Shown piece after piece: positions 1-8,796 of a stretch of DNA of 64,000 bases. The translations under genes were made by a program, and so were the position numbers. The notes below the pieces were generated by a model. That model was not told where the DNA came from and made no database searches. It was given only the letters and a program-made list of their open reading frames with translations. The DNA is from Paenibacillus sp. FSL R5-0623 (GTDB lineage: Bacteria; Bacillota; Bacilli; Paenibacillales; Paenibacillaceae), in assembly GCF_037974265.1 (NCBI RefSeq), contig NZ_CP150233.1:620001-684000 (forward strand). Direction: 5' to 3'. Positions within the stretch are counted from its first letter, which is position 1. Each line of letters begins with the position of its first letter.

Positions 1-1
1 C

Positions 2-127
2 TTTGTGGACTGCTGCCTGAACGGCACAGAGCCGATCAGCCCAATTGCAGATGGCGTGGCTTCCACGCGCATGTTGTGCGGAATCTACGAATCCGCTGAG
101 AAAGGGCAAGAGATTCGTCTGGATTGA
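2..127 (+). CDS. Gfo/Idh/MocA-type oxidoreductase, C-terminal end (partial)
   Basis: The last 41 codons of a gene that begins left of the window. The readable tail (FVDCCLNGTEPISP, then DGVASTRML and YESAEKGQEIRLD before TGA) resembles the C terminus of Gfo/Idh/MocA sugar dehydrogenases, in which a conserved NGTEP-SP segment precedes a final helix. The NAD-binding domain and catalytic lysine are outside the window, so the substrate cannot be inferred. A strong hairpin follows the stop. Confidence 0.55.
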   Translation, partial: FVDCCLNGTEPISPIADGVASTRMLCGIYESAEKGQEIRLD

Positions 128-162
128 GTCCATTTTACGTGGCCGTTGTCCTTCATCATATT

Positions 163-208
163 AAAAAGCATGCGTCTTCCGCGTGATCTGCGGTTACGCA
201 TGCTTTTT
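163..208. terminator. Bidirectional rho-independent terminator
   Basis: The stem AAAAAGCATGCG pairs perfectly with CGCATGCTTTTT across a 22-nt loop. The T-run on either strand lets it end both the plus-strand oxidoreductase and the convergent minus-strand gene at 217-585. Confidence 0.85.
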
Positions 209-216
209 GGCATCAG

Positions 217-585
217 TCATTTGTTCAACGGTGAATTTTCGTACCCAGGGTCATCATAATCCGTATCCTGCAGCCTTGGAAGCACGTTCATGCTTTCAAT
301 TGCCTGCCGGGTATCCGGCGTGCCGTGGTCATACAGAAAGGTATACAGCAAGGTCATACCATCCGAAAATTGCTCTGTTGCCTCATCGTGGTCTGCTGAT
401 TTGTAGGGTACCGGTGCCCGTTGCAATGTATAGGCATCGTCCTCCTCCAGCACCTTCATCAGATCTTTCAATCGGCCCAACTGTTCGTCATCCACCAACA
501 CCTCAAAGGGTGTAGATTCGTTCTTTGTTTGCTCAATAAGATTATGAGTTACCGATACATACAGATGTTGTTTGTCGTCCTGCAT
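217..585 (-). CDS. Conserved hypothetical acidic protein (122 aa)
   Basis: A small soluble acidic protein beginning MQDDKQHLYVSV and ending DPGYENSPLNK. I do not recognise a named family. The start was placed at the ATG preceded by GGGGGTTGG at good spacing; an upstream in-frame ATG would add 19 residues with no ribosome-binding site. There are no membrane segments and no cysteine clusters. It is convergent with the gene to its left and shares that terminator. A cytosolic accessory protein specific to Paenibacillus-like genomes is a reasonable guess, with no functional evidence. Confidence 0.6.
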   Translation of the reverse strand: MQDDKQHLYVSVTHNLIEQTKNESTPFEVLVDDEQLGRLKDLMKVLEEDDAYTLQRAPVPYKSADHDEATEQFSDGMTLLYTFLYDHGTPDTRQAIESMNVLPRLQDTDYDDPGYENSPLNK

Positions 586-680
586 AATCCAACCCCCATT
601 CTGAAATGGAAAAAAGACGCTTCTACTGTTAATAAACAGCAAAAAGCGCCCTGAAACGAGCTACTATGCTCGTATGTTAT

Positions 681-811
681 TTACTCATCCACATGTTCAG
701 TCACATATGACCAGCCATTACCTTTTCCTTCTAATCGACTTTGTTCAAAAAAATCAATTCCATCTACTGTAATACTGACTGACACGAGAGACGGTTCATC
801 GCTAACTCCAT
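681..811 (-). pseudogene. Short protein-like open frame, probably a gene remnant
   Basis: On the minus strand, directly behind the helicase stop, one frame reads about 46 protein-like residues (VSDEPSLVSVSITVDGIDFF, ending YVTEHVDE) before TAA at 681-683. The frame has no ATG. The only ATG behind a good ribosome-binding site (AAGGAAGAGG, ATG at 809-811) is in another frame and stops after 15 codons. This fits a frameshifted small gene or the residual tail of one. It could also be chance. Confidence 0.3.
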
Positions 812-831
812 AAGGGACCTCTTCCTTTGAG

Positions 832-3414
832 TTATTTCCCCAATCTCCCCGTTACGGGAACCTGGCGGGTACCGGCCTCCATCGATCCTGAACACAGGGG
901 ACAGGCGGGAGGACCCGATGATGCTTTCTTAGTTGCTTTAGAAGGTACAGCTGGCTTCTGTCTTAACCACGCTTTACAGGTGGATGAACTGCACTTCCAG
1001 ACCGCAACGGTCTCCGTACGCTCAGCATTACCTGAACCTGAAGTGTGCGAATGTGAACTGGAGGAACTCGCAGCTGTCGGACTCACACCTGTGGTGCTGA
1101 ATGCCTTATGATTGCGAATCTCCCCACTGCCACGCCGTTCACCGAAGCGATCCTCGTCACGTTCGTTGTGGACTTCGAAGTCCCGACGGTCACCGTGGCT
1201 GATGGCACGGCGCTGGGCCACATGCCGACCTTCGGAACGGGCACCTGAGCCGGACGAGCGGGCGTACTGTCCATTACCTTTACCATATGAAGTCTGACTG
1301 CTCGTCCGGCTCTCCTCACGAGGTTTGCGTTTGTCCGGAACTTCCATGCCGAAGGCTTCAAGCAGGAAACGGGACACATCCGCTGGTTTTCCGTGATGGC
1401 TCGCCGGTGAGGTGACATACAAGTACTGCTTGGCCCGTGTGATGGCAACGTAGGCGAGCCTGCGTTCTTCCTCCAGCGCCATGTCCAGTTCGGCATCTGT
1501 CTGCTGCATAGCAAGCGCAGCTTTCTGATCCTCAGGAATATCCTGACGAAGTGCTGTACTGTGCGGCACAATGCCTTCACTGGCTCCAATCCAGTACACA
1601 CAAGGGAACTCCAATCCTTTGGCCCGGTGAATCGTCATCAGCTGTACCGCGTCACTGTCCTGTGCACGGCGCAGAGATTCCATCTCACGGTGTCTGCGGG
1701 AGAGTTCATCCGCGAATTGGATGAACTCTTCCACGGTTTCGAATTTTTTGACGGCAGCTTCGAATTCATCCAGGGTTTCCAGCATCGTTTCCTTATAATG
1801 GGTGAAGATGCTGGGATCACCACTTTCCATATACTTGTCGTAGAACTGTCTGCGCATCTCCTGAATGGCAATGATGGGCTTCAGTTTGTGCAGTGATTTG
1901 ATCAGCTTGATGCGTTCCTTGACCTGTTCCTGCTGGAACGGTTTCAGCTTGTCCCATTTCACCAGATGGATGAGCGGATATTTCTTCGCCTGTTGTTGTT
2001 CACAGCGCTGAATCCACTCCAGACCCGCATCACGTGATACGTAGAGCGGTCCCAATGCACTGGGGAGAGCATCCATAGCACGTGGATCAAGGGACAGACG
2101 CAGATGATCCATCAGGGGTCTGATGAGAGACTGGTCATAAAAGACCGGAGAAGCACCATGCTGTACAAAAGGCACATCTTTCAACACAAGCTGCTCAAAT
2201 ACAGCCCGGCTGCTGCTGGCTGTCCGATGAAGAATTGCAATGTCACGATAGGTGTGTTGCCCTTCTTCAACCTGTTGACACAGCTGGTTTACGACCCATG
2301 CCGCTTCTTCCTCCGCATTGGAGGGGGTAGCGAAACGGGGCGCATCGCCGCGGTTTCCAGCGGCACGCAGCCGTTTGTCACGTCTGCGTTTATTGCGGGC
2401 GACCAGTTCACTTCCGAGTCCCAGAATGCGTGCATCACTGCGATAATTAATATCCAGCGTCACGATGCGTGCACCTGGGTATACTTTATCGAATTCCAAA
2501 ATCGATTCCTGGCGTGCGCCATTAAAGGTATAGATCGTCTGGTCATCGTCTCCCACAACCATCAGGTTGCGGTGGGCGGAAGCCAGTTTTTGTACAATCT
2601 CATATTGCAGATGATTGGTATCCTGGAACTCATCCACCATAATGTACTGGAAACGCTTCTGAAGCGGCCCCAGAACAGCAGGGTCACGAAGCAGCGCGGC
2701 TGCCCGCAGTAAAATATCATCAAAATCCATTTTGCCGCGATCCTGCTTCCAGGCTTCGTAACCAAGAAGAACGCGCTTGGCATCGCGTTCTTCCTGCGAT
2801 TTCTCAGGCAGATCGATTGTTTCCGATCCTTGCATCTTCCATGCGGACAGCATGGCCAGCAGACTTTCGGGCTGGAAGGCTTCACTCATGCCATTTTGGC
2901 GAAGAAGCATCTTCAGCACCGTATGCTGGGCTCGCGACTCGCCAAAGATCTCTTCCTGCACACCGTAATGACGCAATAATGTCAGCGCAAAAGAGTGGAA
3001 GGTGCGAGCCTGTACGGCTCTCGCGGCTGCCGGGCGTATACCTGGCAATGCGGCGATCCGGTCTTTCATCTCGGTGGCGGCCTTGTTGGTGAACGTCACC
3101 AGCAGGATACTGCCTGCATGTACGCCGCTGACCTCTATGAGGTAACCGGCTCTTGCAGCCAGCACAGTTGTTTTGCCACAGCCGGCTCCGGCGAGCGTCA
3201 GAATGGGTCCTCTGCCGTGACGGACTGCCGAGATTTGTGGTGCGTTTAACTTGATGCCTGCCTCTTCCAGCGAGCGAAAATAAAAGGCATCCTGTTGATC
3301 ATTGCCCACGAGTTGTCGACTGGTCTCCAGCGGAGCAGACGGGGACTGGGGCAGGGACGCCGCCGGGGTAACCCCGAGCGGACGGGGGTAGAACGTTGAG
3401 TTCGGACTTAACAT
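832..3414 (-). CDS. UvrD/PcrA-like superfamily 1 DNA helicase with C-terminal zinc ribbon (YjcD-like)
   Basis: An ATP-dependent 3'-5' DNA helicase of the UvrD/Rep/PcrA superfamily, expected in repair or replication-fork processing. Visible motifs: Q-motif LNAPQ (~56-60), Walker A GAGCGKTT (75-82), DEFQDT Walker B (~260), GDDDQTIYTFNGA motif III, MTIHRAKGLEF (~585) and VAITRAK motif VI. After the helicase core comes a long low-complexity Ser/Arg/Gly-rich linker, then a Cys pair (CSSSTC) and CPLC near the C terminus, probably one zinc ribbon. At 860 aa it exceeds PcrA (~740) and resembles Bacillus YjcD-type helicases. The start has GAGGTGG upstream. It is monocistronic here. Confidence 0.88.
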   Translation of the reverse strand: MLSPNSTFYPRPLGVTPAASLPQSPSAPLETSRQLVGNDQQDAFYFRSLEEAGIKLNAPQISAVRHGRGPILTLAGAGCGKTTVLAARAGYLIEVSGVHAGSILLVTFTNKAATEMKDRIAALPGIRPAAARAVQARTFHSFALTLLRHYGVQEEIFGESRAQHTVLKMLLRQNGMSEAFQPESLLAMLSAWKMQGSETIDLPEKSQEERDAKRVLLGYEAWKQDRGKMDFDDILLRAAALLRDPAVLGPLQKRFQYIMVDEFQDTNHLQYEIVQKLASAHRNLMVVGDDDQTIYTFNGARQESILEFDKVYPGARIVTLDINYRSDARILGLGSELVARNKRRRDKRLRAAGNRGDAPRFATPSNAEEEAAWVVNQLCQQVEEGQHTYRDIAILHRTASSSRAVFEQLVLKDVPFVQHGASPVFYDQSLIRPLMDHLRLSLDPRAMDALPSALGPLYVSRDAGLEWIQRCEQQQAKKYPLIHLVKWDKLKPFQQEQVKERIKLIKSLHKLKPIIAIQEMRRQFYDKYMESGDPSIFTHYKETMLETLDEFEAAVKKFETVEEFIQFADELSRRHREMESLRRAQDSDAVQLMTIHRAKGLEFPCVYWIGASEGIVPHSTALRQDIPEDQKAALAMQQTDAELDMALEEERRLAYVAITRAKQYLYVTSPASHHGKPADVSRFLLEAFGMEVPDKRKPREESRTSSQTSYGKGNGQYARSSGSGARSEGRHVAQRRAISHGDRRDFEVHNERDEDRFGERRGSGEIRNHKAFSTTGVSPTAASSSSSHSHTSGSGNAERTETVAVWKCSSSTCKAWLRQKPAVPSKATKKASSGPPACPLCSGSMEAGTRQVPVTGRLGK

Positions 3415-3481
3415 GTTTCATCCACCTCTGTATGCATTCAGGGATAGGACTATCCCGGCTAAAAGTAAACCATTTGCCCTT

Positions 3482-3510
3482 TTCACAATCGCATTGTAAA
3501 TTGGTATGAT
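3482..3510 (+). promoter_or_regulatory. Candidate sigma-A promoter in the 349-bp gap before the zinc-ribbon gene
   Basis: TTCACA and TATGAT are separated by 17 bp, pointing toward the gene starting at 3764, with a small hairpin (CGCCTaatcAGGCG, 3521-3534) just downstream. It would give a leader of roughly 250 nt. Apart from this I see nothing in the gap from 3415 to 3763. Confidence 0.4.
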
Positions 3511-3763
3511 AGAGTTAGTCGCCTAATCAGGCGGTTAAGTATGGTCAAAGCTTCATTATACCCGAACGTATGGTCTTGACGAAAGCCCCCGATTTCATCC
3601 AGTATCGGTATAAAACGGGCACCTGCACGAGATTACGCAACTTTTTGGCATGATTTCGTATAAGTTATATGCCTGAGCATTTTGCATGAAGGATGTAATA
3701 TGCTAATTTACTACTAAATAGAAATGATAATATTGGTTTTGACGGGACAGAGGAGGAATGGTC

Positions 3764-4579
3764 ATGAAACTGCTTCAGCGCATCAAAGACGGAGCGAACA
3801 AAGCAACAGAGCGTGCCCAGCACGCCGTTGAGATTGGGAAATTGAACAACCAGATTGTGGGCTTGCAACAGGAACAGGAAGTCCATTTTACAGATATGGG
3901 TCGCATCTTCTATGAGGGTTATCGGGCACAGGATATGACGCGTGCGGAAAAAGAAATGGTGGATCTGTCGCAGCTCTGCGACGAATTGCAGGACGAGATT
4001 GATGGTCTGCGCAACAAGATTGCACAACTCAAGAACGAACGGTTGTGCGAGTGTGGACACGTCGCTTCTCTGGATGCCAACTTTTGCCCTAAATGCGGAC
4101 GCAAGTTGGGTGAACTCAAGACACCAGCACCTACAGTAGGAGCTGCAGGAGTCGCAGGAGCCACCACAGCCGCGAGACAGGAGGCAGCTGTAGCTCAGAC
4201 CCAAACTCCAGAGCCAGACTTCTACGATGCGCCACCTGAGTTGGAATTGGAGGAAGATGAACCGTATCATACGGTCATTCCGTCCATAGCGGATCTGGAA
4301 ACGGAATCGGAATATAACAGTACGGAATTTACCCAGGAAGAAAAGGAAGCGTTCGATGCGGAGTGGGAACGTCGCAGAGATGAAGAGATGCAACGGGAAC
4401 GTGAGCGTCAGCAGGAACTGGACGAACGCATCCGCTACTGGAAAGAAAACAACCCGATCGTGAATACGGTGGACGTACAGACCGAAGTGTCACGCGAAAT
4501 GGTGAATTGTCAGATTTGTGCAGCCGAGCTGCCCAAAGGGTCGAAGTGGTGCCCGCGTTGTGGTGCCGAACAGATCTGA
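3764..4579 (+). CDS. Double zinc-ribbon, coiled-coil protein of unknown function
   Basis: Cytosolic protein of 271 aa. Residues ~1-85 are heptad-like and strongly charged (predicted coiled coil). A CECGHVA...CPKCG zinc ribbon follows at ~90-112, then an Ala/Thr/Pro-rich and acidic linker, an Arg/Glu-rich helix (RRRDEEMQRERERQQEL), and a second ribbon CQICAAELPKGSKWCPRCG at the C terminus. No enzymatic domain is seen. The second ATG was chosen because AGGAGG lies 7 nt upstream; the first ATG, 6 nt earlier, is too close. The next gene, a TrmB-type regulator, is 73 bp downstream and could be co-transcribed. Confidence 0.75.
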   Translation: MKLLQRIKDGANKATERAQHAVEIGKLNNQIVGLQQEQEVHFTDMGRIFYEGYRAQDMTRAEKEMVDLSQLCDELQDEIDGLRNKIAQLKNERLCECGHVASLDANFCPKCGRKLGELKTPAPTVGAAGVAGATTAARQEAAVAQTQTPEPDFYDAPPELELEEDEPYHTVIPSIADLETESEYNSTEFTQEEKEAFDAEWERRRDEEMQRERERQQELDERIRYWKENNPIVNTVDVQTEVSREMVNCQICAAELPKGSKWCPRCGAEQI

Positions 4580-4652
4580 TCTGATGCAGTAGAAGCACTG
4601 CTGCATCATTGTGAGGCAGTGCGGGTTGCTGACAGCATGGGGGGACGGGAAT

Positions 4653-5459
4653 ATGGACCAACTGCTGCATCATTTGCGTCATCTTGGGTTTACCGAGATG
4701 GAATCTAAAATTATGGTGGAACTCGCTCGTCAGGGATCAGCCTCAGGCTATGAGGTTGCGAAGCGGCTTGGCGTGTCCCGTTCCAATGTATATGCGACCC
4801 TGCAACGGCTGGAACAGCGTGGATTCTTGCGGTGTAGTCCGGGGGAACCGGCGAAGTATAGTGTGCTGAAGCCGGAGGAGATGACACGCATGATCTCTGA
4901 TCAAATGCGTACCTCGCTGGATTATGTCCAGAGCAGCATGCCTAAAAGTGAACCGGAGAAACCTGTCTTCTATAACGTCGAAGGGGACAAAAATGTGTTT
5001 GAGAATCTGAGCCGTGAGTTGGCTGAGGCTCAGCATGAGATTGTCGTAGACGTCTGGCGTGAAGAGGCGGAACTGTTACGTAATGACTTACAGCAGGCTG
5101 AAGCTCGCGGTGTGCGGTTGTTATGGTCGTGTGATGGTGGCGAAGGCATGCTCGATCAGCCTGTTCCTTTGCCGGGCCTGCCTTTGTACGGCACAGGTAA
5201 TGGTCGGAAATTCTCTCTGGTGGTGGACCGCCGCTGGTGCATGCTGGGCATGCGCGGGGAATCATGCGCCACACAGGCAGTGGTGACGGAGCATCCGGTA
5301 ATGACCGGACTGCTGCTGAATCATTTTGCTCAAGAGCTGGTGTTGTACGAATTGGAACAGGATATGGGTGAGGAACTGGAGTCCCGCTATGGGCACCGGT
5401 ACGAAGAACTCTCTGCGCGTTATTGGTCTTCTCCTTCAGGAGAGGGTGAACAGAGCTAG
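4653..5459 (+). CDS. TrmB-family transcriptional regulator
   Basis: Predicted sugar- or metabolite-responsive DNA-binding protein (268 aa). An N-terminal winged helix (GFTEMESKIMVELARQG, then GYEVAKRLGVSRSNVYATLQ, ~8-55) is typical of TrmB. The C-terminal half has the PLD-like fold seen in bacterial TrmB proteins (EIVVDVWREEAELL, then LLWSCDGG). I started it at the ATG preceded by GGGGGACGGG; an upstream in-frame ATG would add 14 residues without a ribosome-binding site. The ligand is unknown, and no sugar transporter is adjacent to suggest one. Confidence 0.8.
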   Translation: MDQLLHHLRHLGFTEMESKIMVELARQGSASGYEVAKRLGVSRSNVYATLQRLEQRGFLRCSPGEPAKYSVLKPEEMTRMISDQMRTSLDYVQSSMPKSEPEKPVFYNVEGDKNVFENLSRELAEAQHEIVVDVWREEAELLRNDLQQAEARGVRLLWSCDGGEGMLDQPVPLPGLPLYGTGNGRKFSLVVDRRWCMLGMRGESCATQAVVTEHPVMTGLLLNHFAQELVLYELEQDMGEELESRYGHRYEELSARYWSSPSGEGEQS

Positions 5460-5545
5460 ACAGATCGGCGACTAATTCACCTCTGATGGAGCATGCCAGC
5501 ACAAAGGTACCTATATTGATGAAACGAATACGTGTGTACATAAAG

Positions 5546-5576
5546 CAGGCGTTGCCGAAGGCAGACGCCTGTTTGT
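5546..5576 (+). terminator. Hairpin terminator after the TrmB-type gene
   Basis: CAGGCGT-TGCC-gaa-GGCA-g-ACGCCTG forms a long stem with a single bulge. The following T-tract is weak (TTTGTGCTGGTTT), so termination may be partial. Confidence 0.55.
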
Positions 5577-5724
5577 GCTGGTTTGAGATATGACAGTGAT
5601 GTTCGTCACAGCATCTGTTCCCAGTCAAGTCGATAGTAAAGGTATGAAGTTATGCTGTTTTTGAGAAAATGAAGCTATGAACATTCGATTGAACTGGATC
5701 GGGTTGAACAAGATTGTAACGTGA

Positions 5725-6417
5725 TCAATCTTTGGGCACGTGATAAAGAGCTTCCAGCACATCCGTATAATAAGCTGTGCCATGAGGCACGAATTCTGCT
5801 GCCCGAATCTCGCGAACGATACGTTCCGGATCATCAGCTGTATGATCACTTAATGGGTCCTTATGACCGATGGAATGTGGCGGTGATGTCAATGGCTGAG
5901 TCTGAACTCCGGTAGCTTGAATGACGTCGATCTCATTACGAAACAAAGCGAGTAGATCATCCAGCGGCACTTCATACAGGCTATCCACCTCGCTGGGCTG
6001 CAGAACGTAGGCTTCGAGCGGCTGGTTCAGACATAATCCATAGACGGCACTGAATTCCCGATCTATGAATGGGACACCACGCACCTCTCCTTGGAGTTGC
6101 TGTGTAGCTGTGAATAGATAGGTTAGTGCCTCGAATGGAGTATAAACACCCAGTTCTTCCTCCAGCTCACGACTGGCGTCTTGCAGTTGTTCACCTGCGG
6201 TAAGATGGCCTGCTGCTGTAATGTCGTAACATCCGGGGAAGGTATCCTTAATATCACGCCGCCGCTGAAAAAGGACCCGTCGTTGCTCGCCTTCGTCACG
6301 CACAATCCAGCAGTGGAATGAACGGTGCCAATATCCTTTGGCATGGACCTCGCTGCGCAGTGAAGTGCCGATCCAATTTTGCTGATCGTCATAAATGTCG
6401 AAACGTTCTGGGGTCAT
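5725..6417 (-). CDS. Nudix hydrolase (IPP-isomerase-like subgroup)
   Basis: Soluble hydrolase of 230 aa that cleaves a nucleoside-diphosphate-linked substrate. The Nudix box runs GHLTAGEQLQDASRELEEEL (residues ~70-89), matching G-x5-E-x7-REUxEE. The N-terminal layout (MTPERFDIYDDQQNWIGTSL, then HRSFHCWIV) is that of the YfcD/isopentenyl-diphosphate-isomerase-like Nudix proteins common in Firmicutes. The C-terminal ~60 residues extend beyond the usual 170-180 aa. AAGGAGA precedes the ATG. The physiological substrate cannot be told from sequence. Confidence 0.85.
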   Translation of the reverse strand: MTPERFDIYDDQQNWIGTSLRSEVHAKGYWHRSFHCWIVRDEGEQRRVLFQRRRDIKDTFPGCYDITAAGHLTAGEQLQDASRELEEELGVYTPFEALTYLFTATQQLQGEVRGVPFIDREFSAVYGLCLNQPLEAYVLQPSEVDSLYEVPLDDLLALFRNEIDVIQATGVQTQPLTSPPHSIGHKDPLSDHTADDPERIVREIRAAEFVPHGTAYYTDVLEALYHVPKD

Positions 6418-6496
6418 GAAACGTATCTCCTTATATAGCAGATTTTAAAGTTCAAAATTTCACAAAGTATGTTTTAAACGAAAGGGGAACCATCGT

Positions 6497-6799
6497 ATGG
6501 AATGCATTGTACACTTTCAGGTGATTTATCCGCAACCTCAGGAACGTAAAAGTCTTAGAGGACTTATATTTGTAGGGCAAGGTCAGGAACCGGCTAACAG
6601 TCAGTTAAGCAGCATGTTTAAGGATATGGGATTTAATGTGCGTTTGGAAGATGAGGCCCAATTGTTGTTCAAGCCAGTGGATGCTTCGGCAAACTTTGAA
6701 TATATTCGTGTGACAGAGCTTGATACTGGGGAAGAAGTTTACAAAGAAGATAAAGATCTGAAGTCGATCCTGGAGCATTTGCTGCCACGCCGTTTCTAA
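6497..6799 (+). CDS. Conserved hypothetical protein (100 aa)
   Basis: Small soluble protein starting MECIVHFQVIYPQPQERKSL and ending LEHLLPRRF. AAAGGGG precedes the ATG. It has alternating beta/alpha character, no cysteines beyond C3 and no membrane segment. It is divergent from the Nudix gene with an 80-bp shared intergenic region. I do not recognise the family. Confidence 0.6.
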   Translation: MECIVHFQVIYPQPQERKSLRGLIFVGQGQEPANSQLSSMFKDMGFNVRLEDEAQLLFKPVDASANFEYIRVTELDTGEEVYKEDKDLKSILEHLLPRRF

Positions 6800-6863
6800 T
6801 TCATGAGCATGGCCGCGAATGAAATTCATGGGGGAGCATATGTAATACATGTATGATAGGCAC

Positions 6864-6894
6864 AAAAAAGGCCCCACCTTTACGGTGGAACCTT
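6864..6894 (-). terminator. Terminator downstream of mscL
   Basis: Read on the minus strand, AAGG-tt-CCACC pairs with GGTGG-gg-CCTT across a 5-nt loop (a 2x2 internal mismatch) and is followed by TTTTTT. It lies 150 nt beyond the mscL stop. Confidence 0.6.
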
Positions 6895-7043
6895 CAAATC
6901 TTTAAGCTAAGAAACCATTGTTAATGAAGCCCGTATATGGCTAGCTTTTCATACATAAACCCTAGCAAGTAAAGAGGTTGTCCCCCGCATCAGGATTTAT
7001 ATCCGTAATTCAACTCGGCGCGTCTTTAAAACGTTTATCGTGA

Positions 7044-7538
7044 TTATGCCGGAGCGCCGGTGCCTTCAGCTTCAAGCTCTGAAGTACAGTGCGAGCAGCG
7101 GGTAGCTGCGGCTGGAATTTCCGATAGGCAATACTTGCAAGCCTTGGTCGTTTTTTGCGGCTCGGGCTTTTTGTGTTCTTTGCTTTTGAGATAGTTGATG
7201 CCCTTCACAAGCATGAAGATACAGAACGCAACGATAATGAAATCAATCATTACGTTGATGAACTGCCCGTAAGCGATTACGGTTGCGCCAGCTTCGTTGG
7301 CTTGGGCCAGTGTCTTGATTTCCTGCCCACTGGCAGTTTTCATATCCCAATCCAGATTGATAATTTTCTGACTGAAATCTACTCCTCCAAGCAGTTTACC
7401 CACCGGTGGCATGATGATATCATTCACGAGGGACGTGACGATTTTACCAAAAGCAGCCCCGATAATAACACCGACTGCTAGGTCGATGACGTTGCCGCGT
7501 ACGGCAAATTCCTTAAATTCTTTAAGTACGCCTTTCAT
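7044..7538 (-). CDS. mscL: Large-conductance mechanosensitive channel MscL with C-terminal zinc ribbon
   Basis: Homopentameric membrane tension valve that releases solutes on hypo-osmotic shock. 164 aa: the N-terminal helix [26 protein letters not shown] leads into TM1 with the GAAFGKIV pore-lining segment, then a short extracellular loop, TM2 (~72-95) and the KEHKKPEPQ linker. Residues ~128-155 carry CKYC and CSHC pairs, a zinc-ribbon tail that classical 130-140-aa MscL proteins lack. The start ATG has AAAGGAG at proper spacing; an in-frame upstream extension has none. Confidence 0.93.
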   Translation of the reverse strand: MKGVLKEFKEFAVRGNVIDLAVGVIIGAAFGKIVTSLVNDIIMPPVGKLLGGVDFSQKIINLDWDMKTASGQEIKTLAQANEAGATVIAYGQFINVMIDFIIVAFCIFMLVKGINYLKSKEHKKPEPQKTTKACKYCLSEIPAAATRCSHCTSELEAEGTGAPA

Positions 7539-7826
7539 GTCTGCACAATCTCCTTTGATCCATAAATTCGTATACAGGCCGCGGCTCCAACCAATCTCCG
7601 TTCGGACACGCGCTTCCGTTCTCATATTGTACCTAAAAAACAAGCTGCAATCACCCCCTGTTTGCAAATTAAGACAAGTTTCCGCAATTTCCATGAAAAT
7701 ACTTCTTTATTTCATGGCGCCGATTCGGTATACTTCTAACATTGTCAGTTATGTTAAACCTTTTATATTCAGGTTCGCGATCATACATTGTAACGAATCA
7801 TGGAGCCAAAAAATTAAATATGCCGT

Positions 7827-7898
7827 TACTCGTATATGTGCAGGAATAGGCCTGCATGTCTCTACCCGATCACCGGAATGATCGGACTACGGGAAAGA
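7827..7898 (+). promoter_or_regulatory. Purine (guanine-type) riboswitch aptamer
   Basis: All parts of the purine aptamer are readable: P1 (TTxCTCGTA with TACGGGAA), P2 TGCAG/CTGCA closing the GAATAGGC loop, the GTCTCTACC junction, and P3 CCGAT/ATCGG closing the CACCGGAATG loop. The specificity base is C in GGACTACGG, the guanine class; adenine riboswitches have U there. It sits upstream of xpt-pbuX, as in Bacillus subtilis, so guanine or hypoxanthine should repress xanthine salvage. Confidence 0.92.
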
Positions 7899-8018
7899 TG
7901 CTGCAATGTTTGTATGGTTGGCATGAGATCATTCTCAGGCAGTTTGACTGAAGAGCAGGTTCAAGTGGTTTTTATCTGTTTCCGATTACACTGTTGAGGT
8001 TTCTCAAAACAGGATTGA

Positions 8019-8795
<777 letters not shown>

Positions 8796-8796
8796 T

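Noticed and set aside
3665..4393. A 242-codon minus-strand frame opposite the zinc-ribbon gene
   Set aside because: The plus-strand gene has a clear ribosome-binding site and two zinc ribbons; the opposite frame has neither.
5719..5915. Plus-strand frame over the Nudix gene end
   Set aside because: Lies opposite the C terminus of a gene with a complete Nudix box; no ribosome-binding site.
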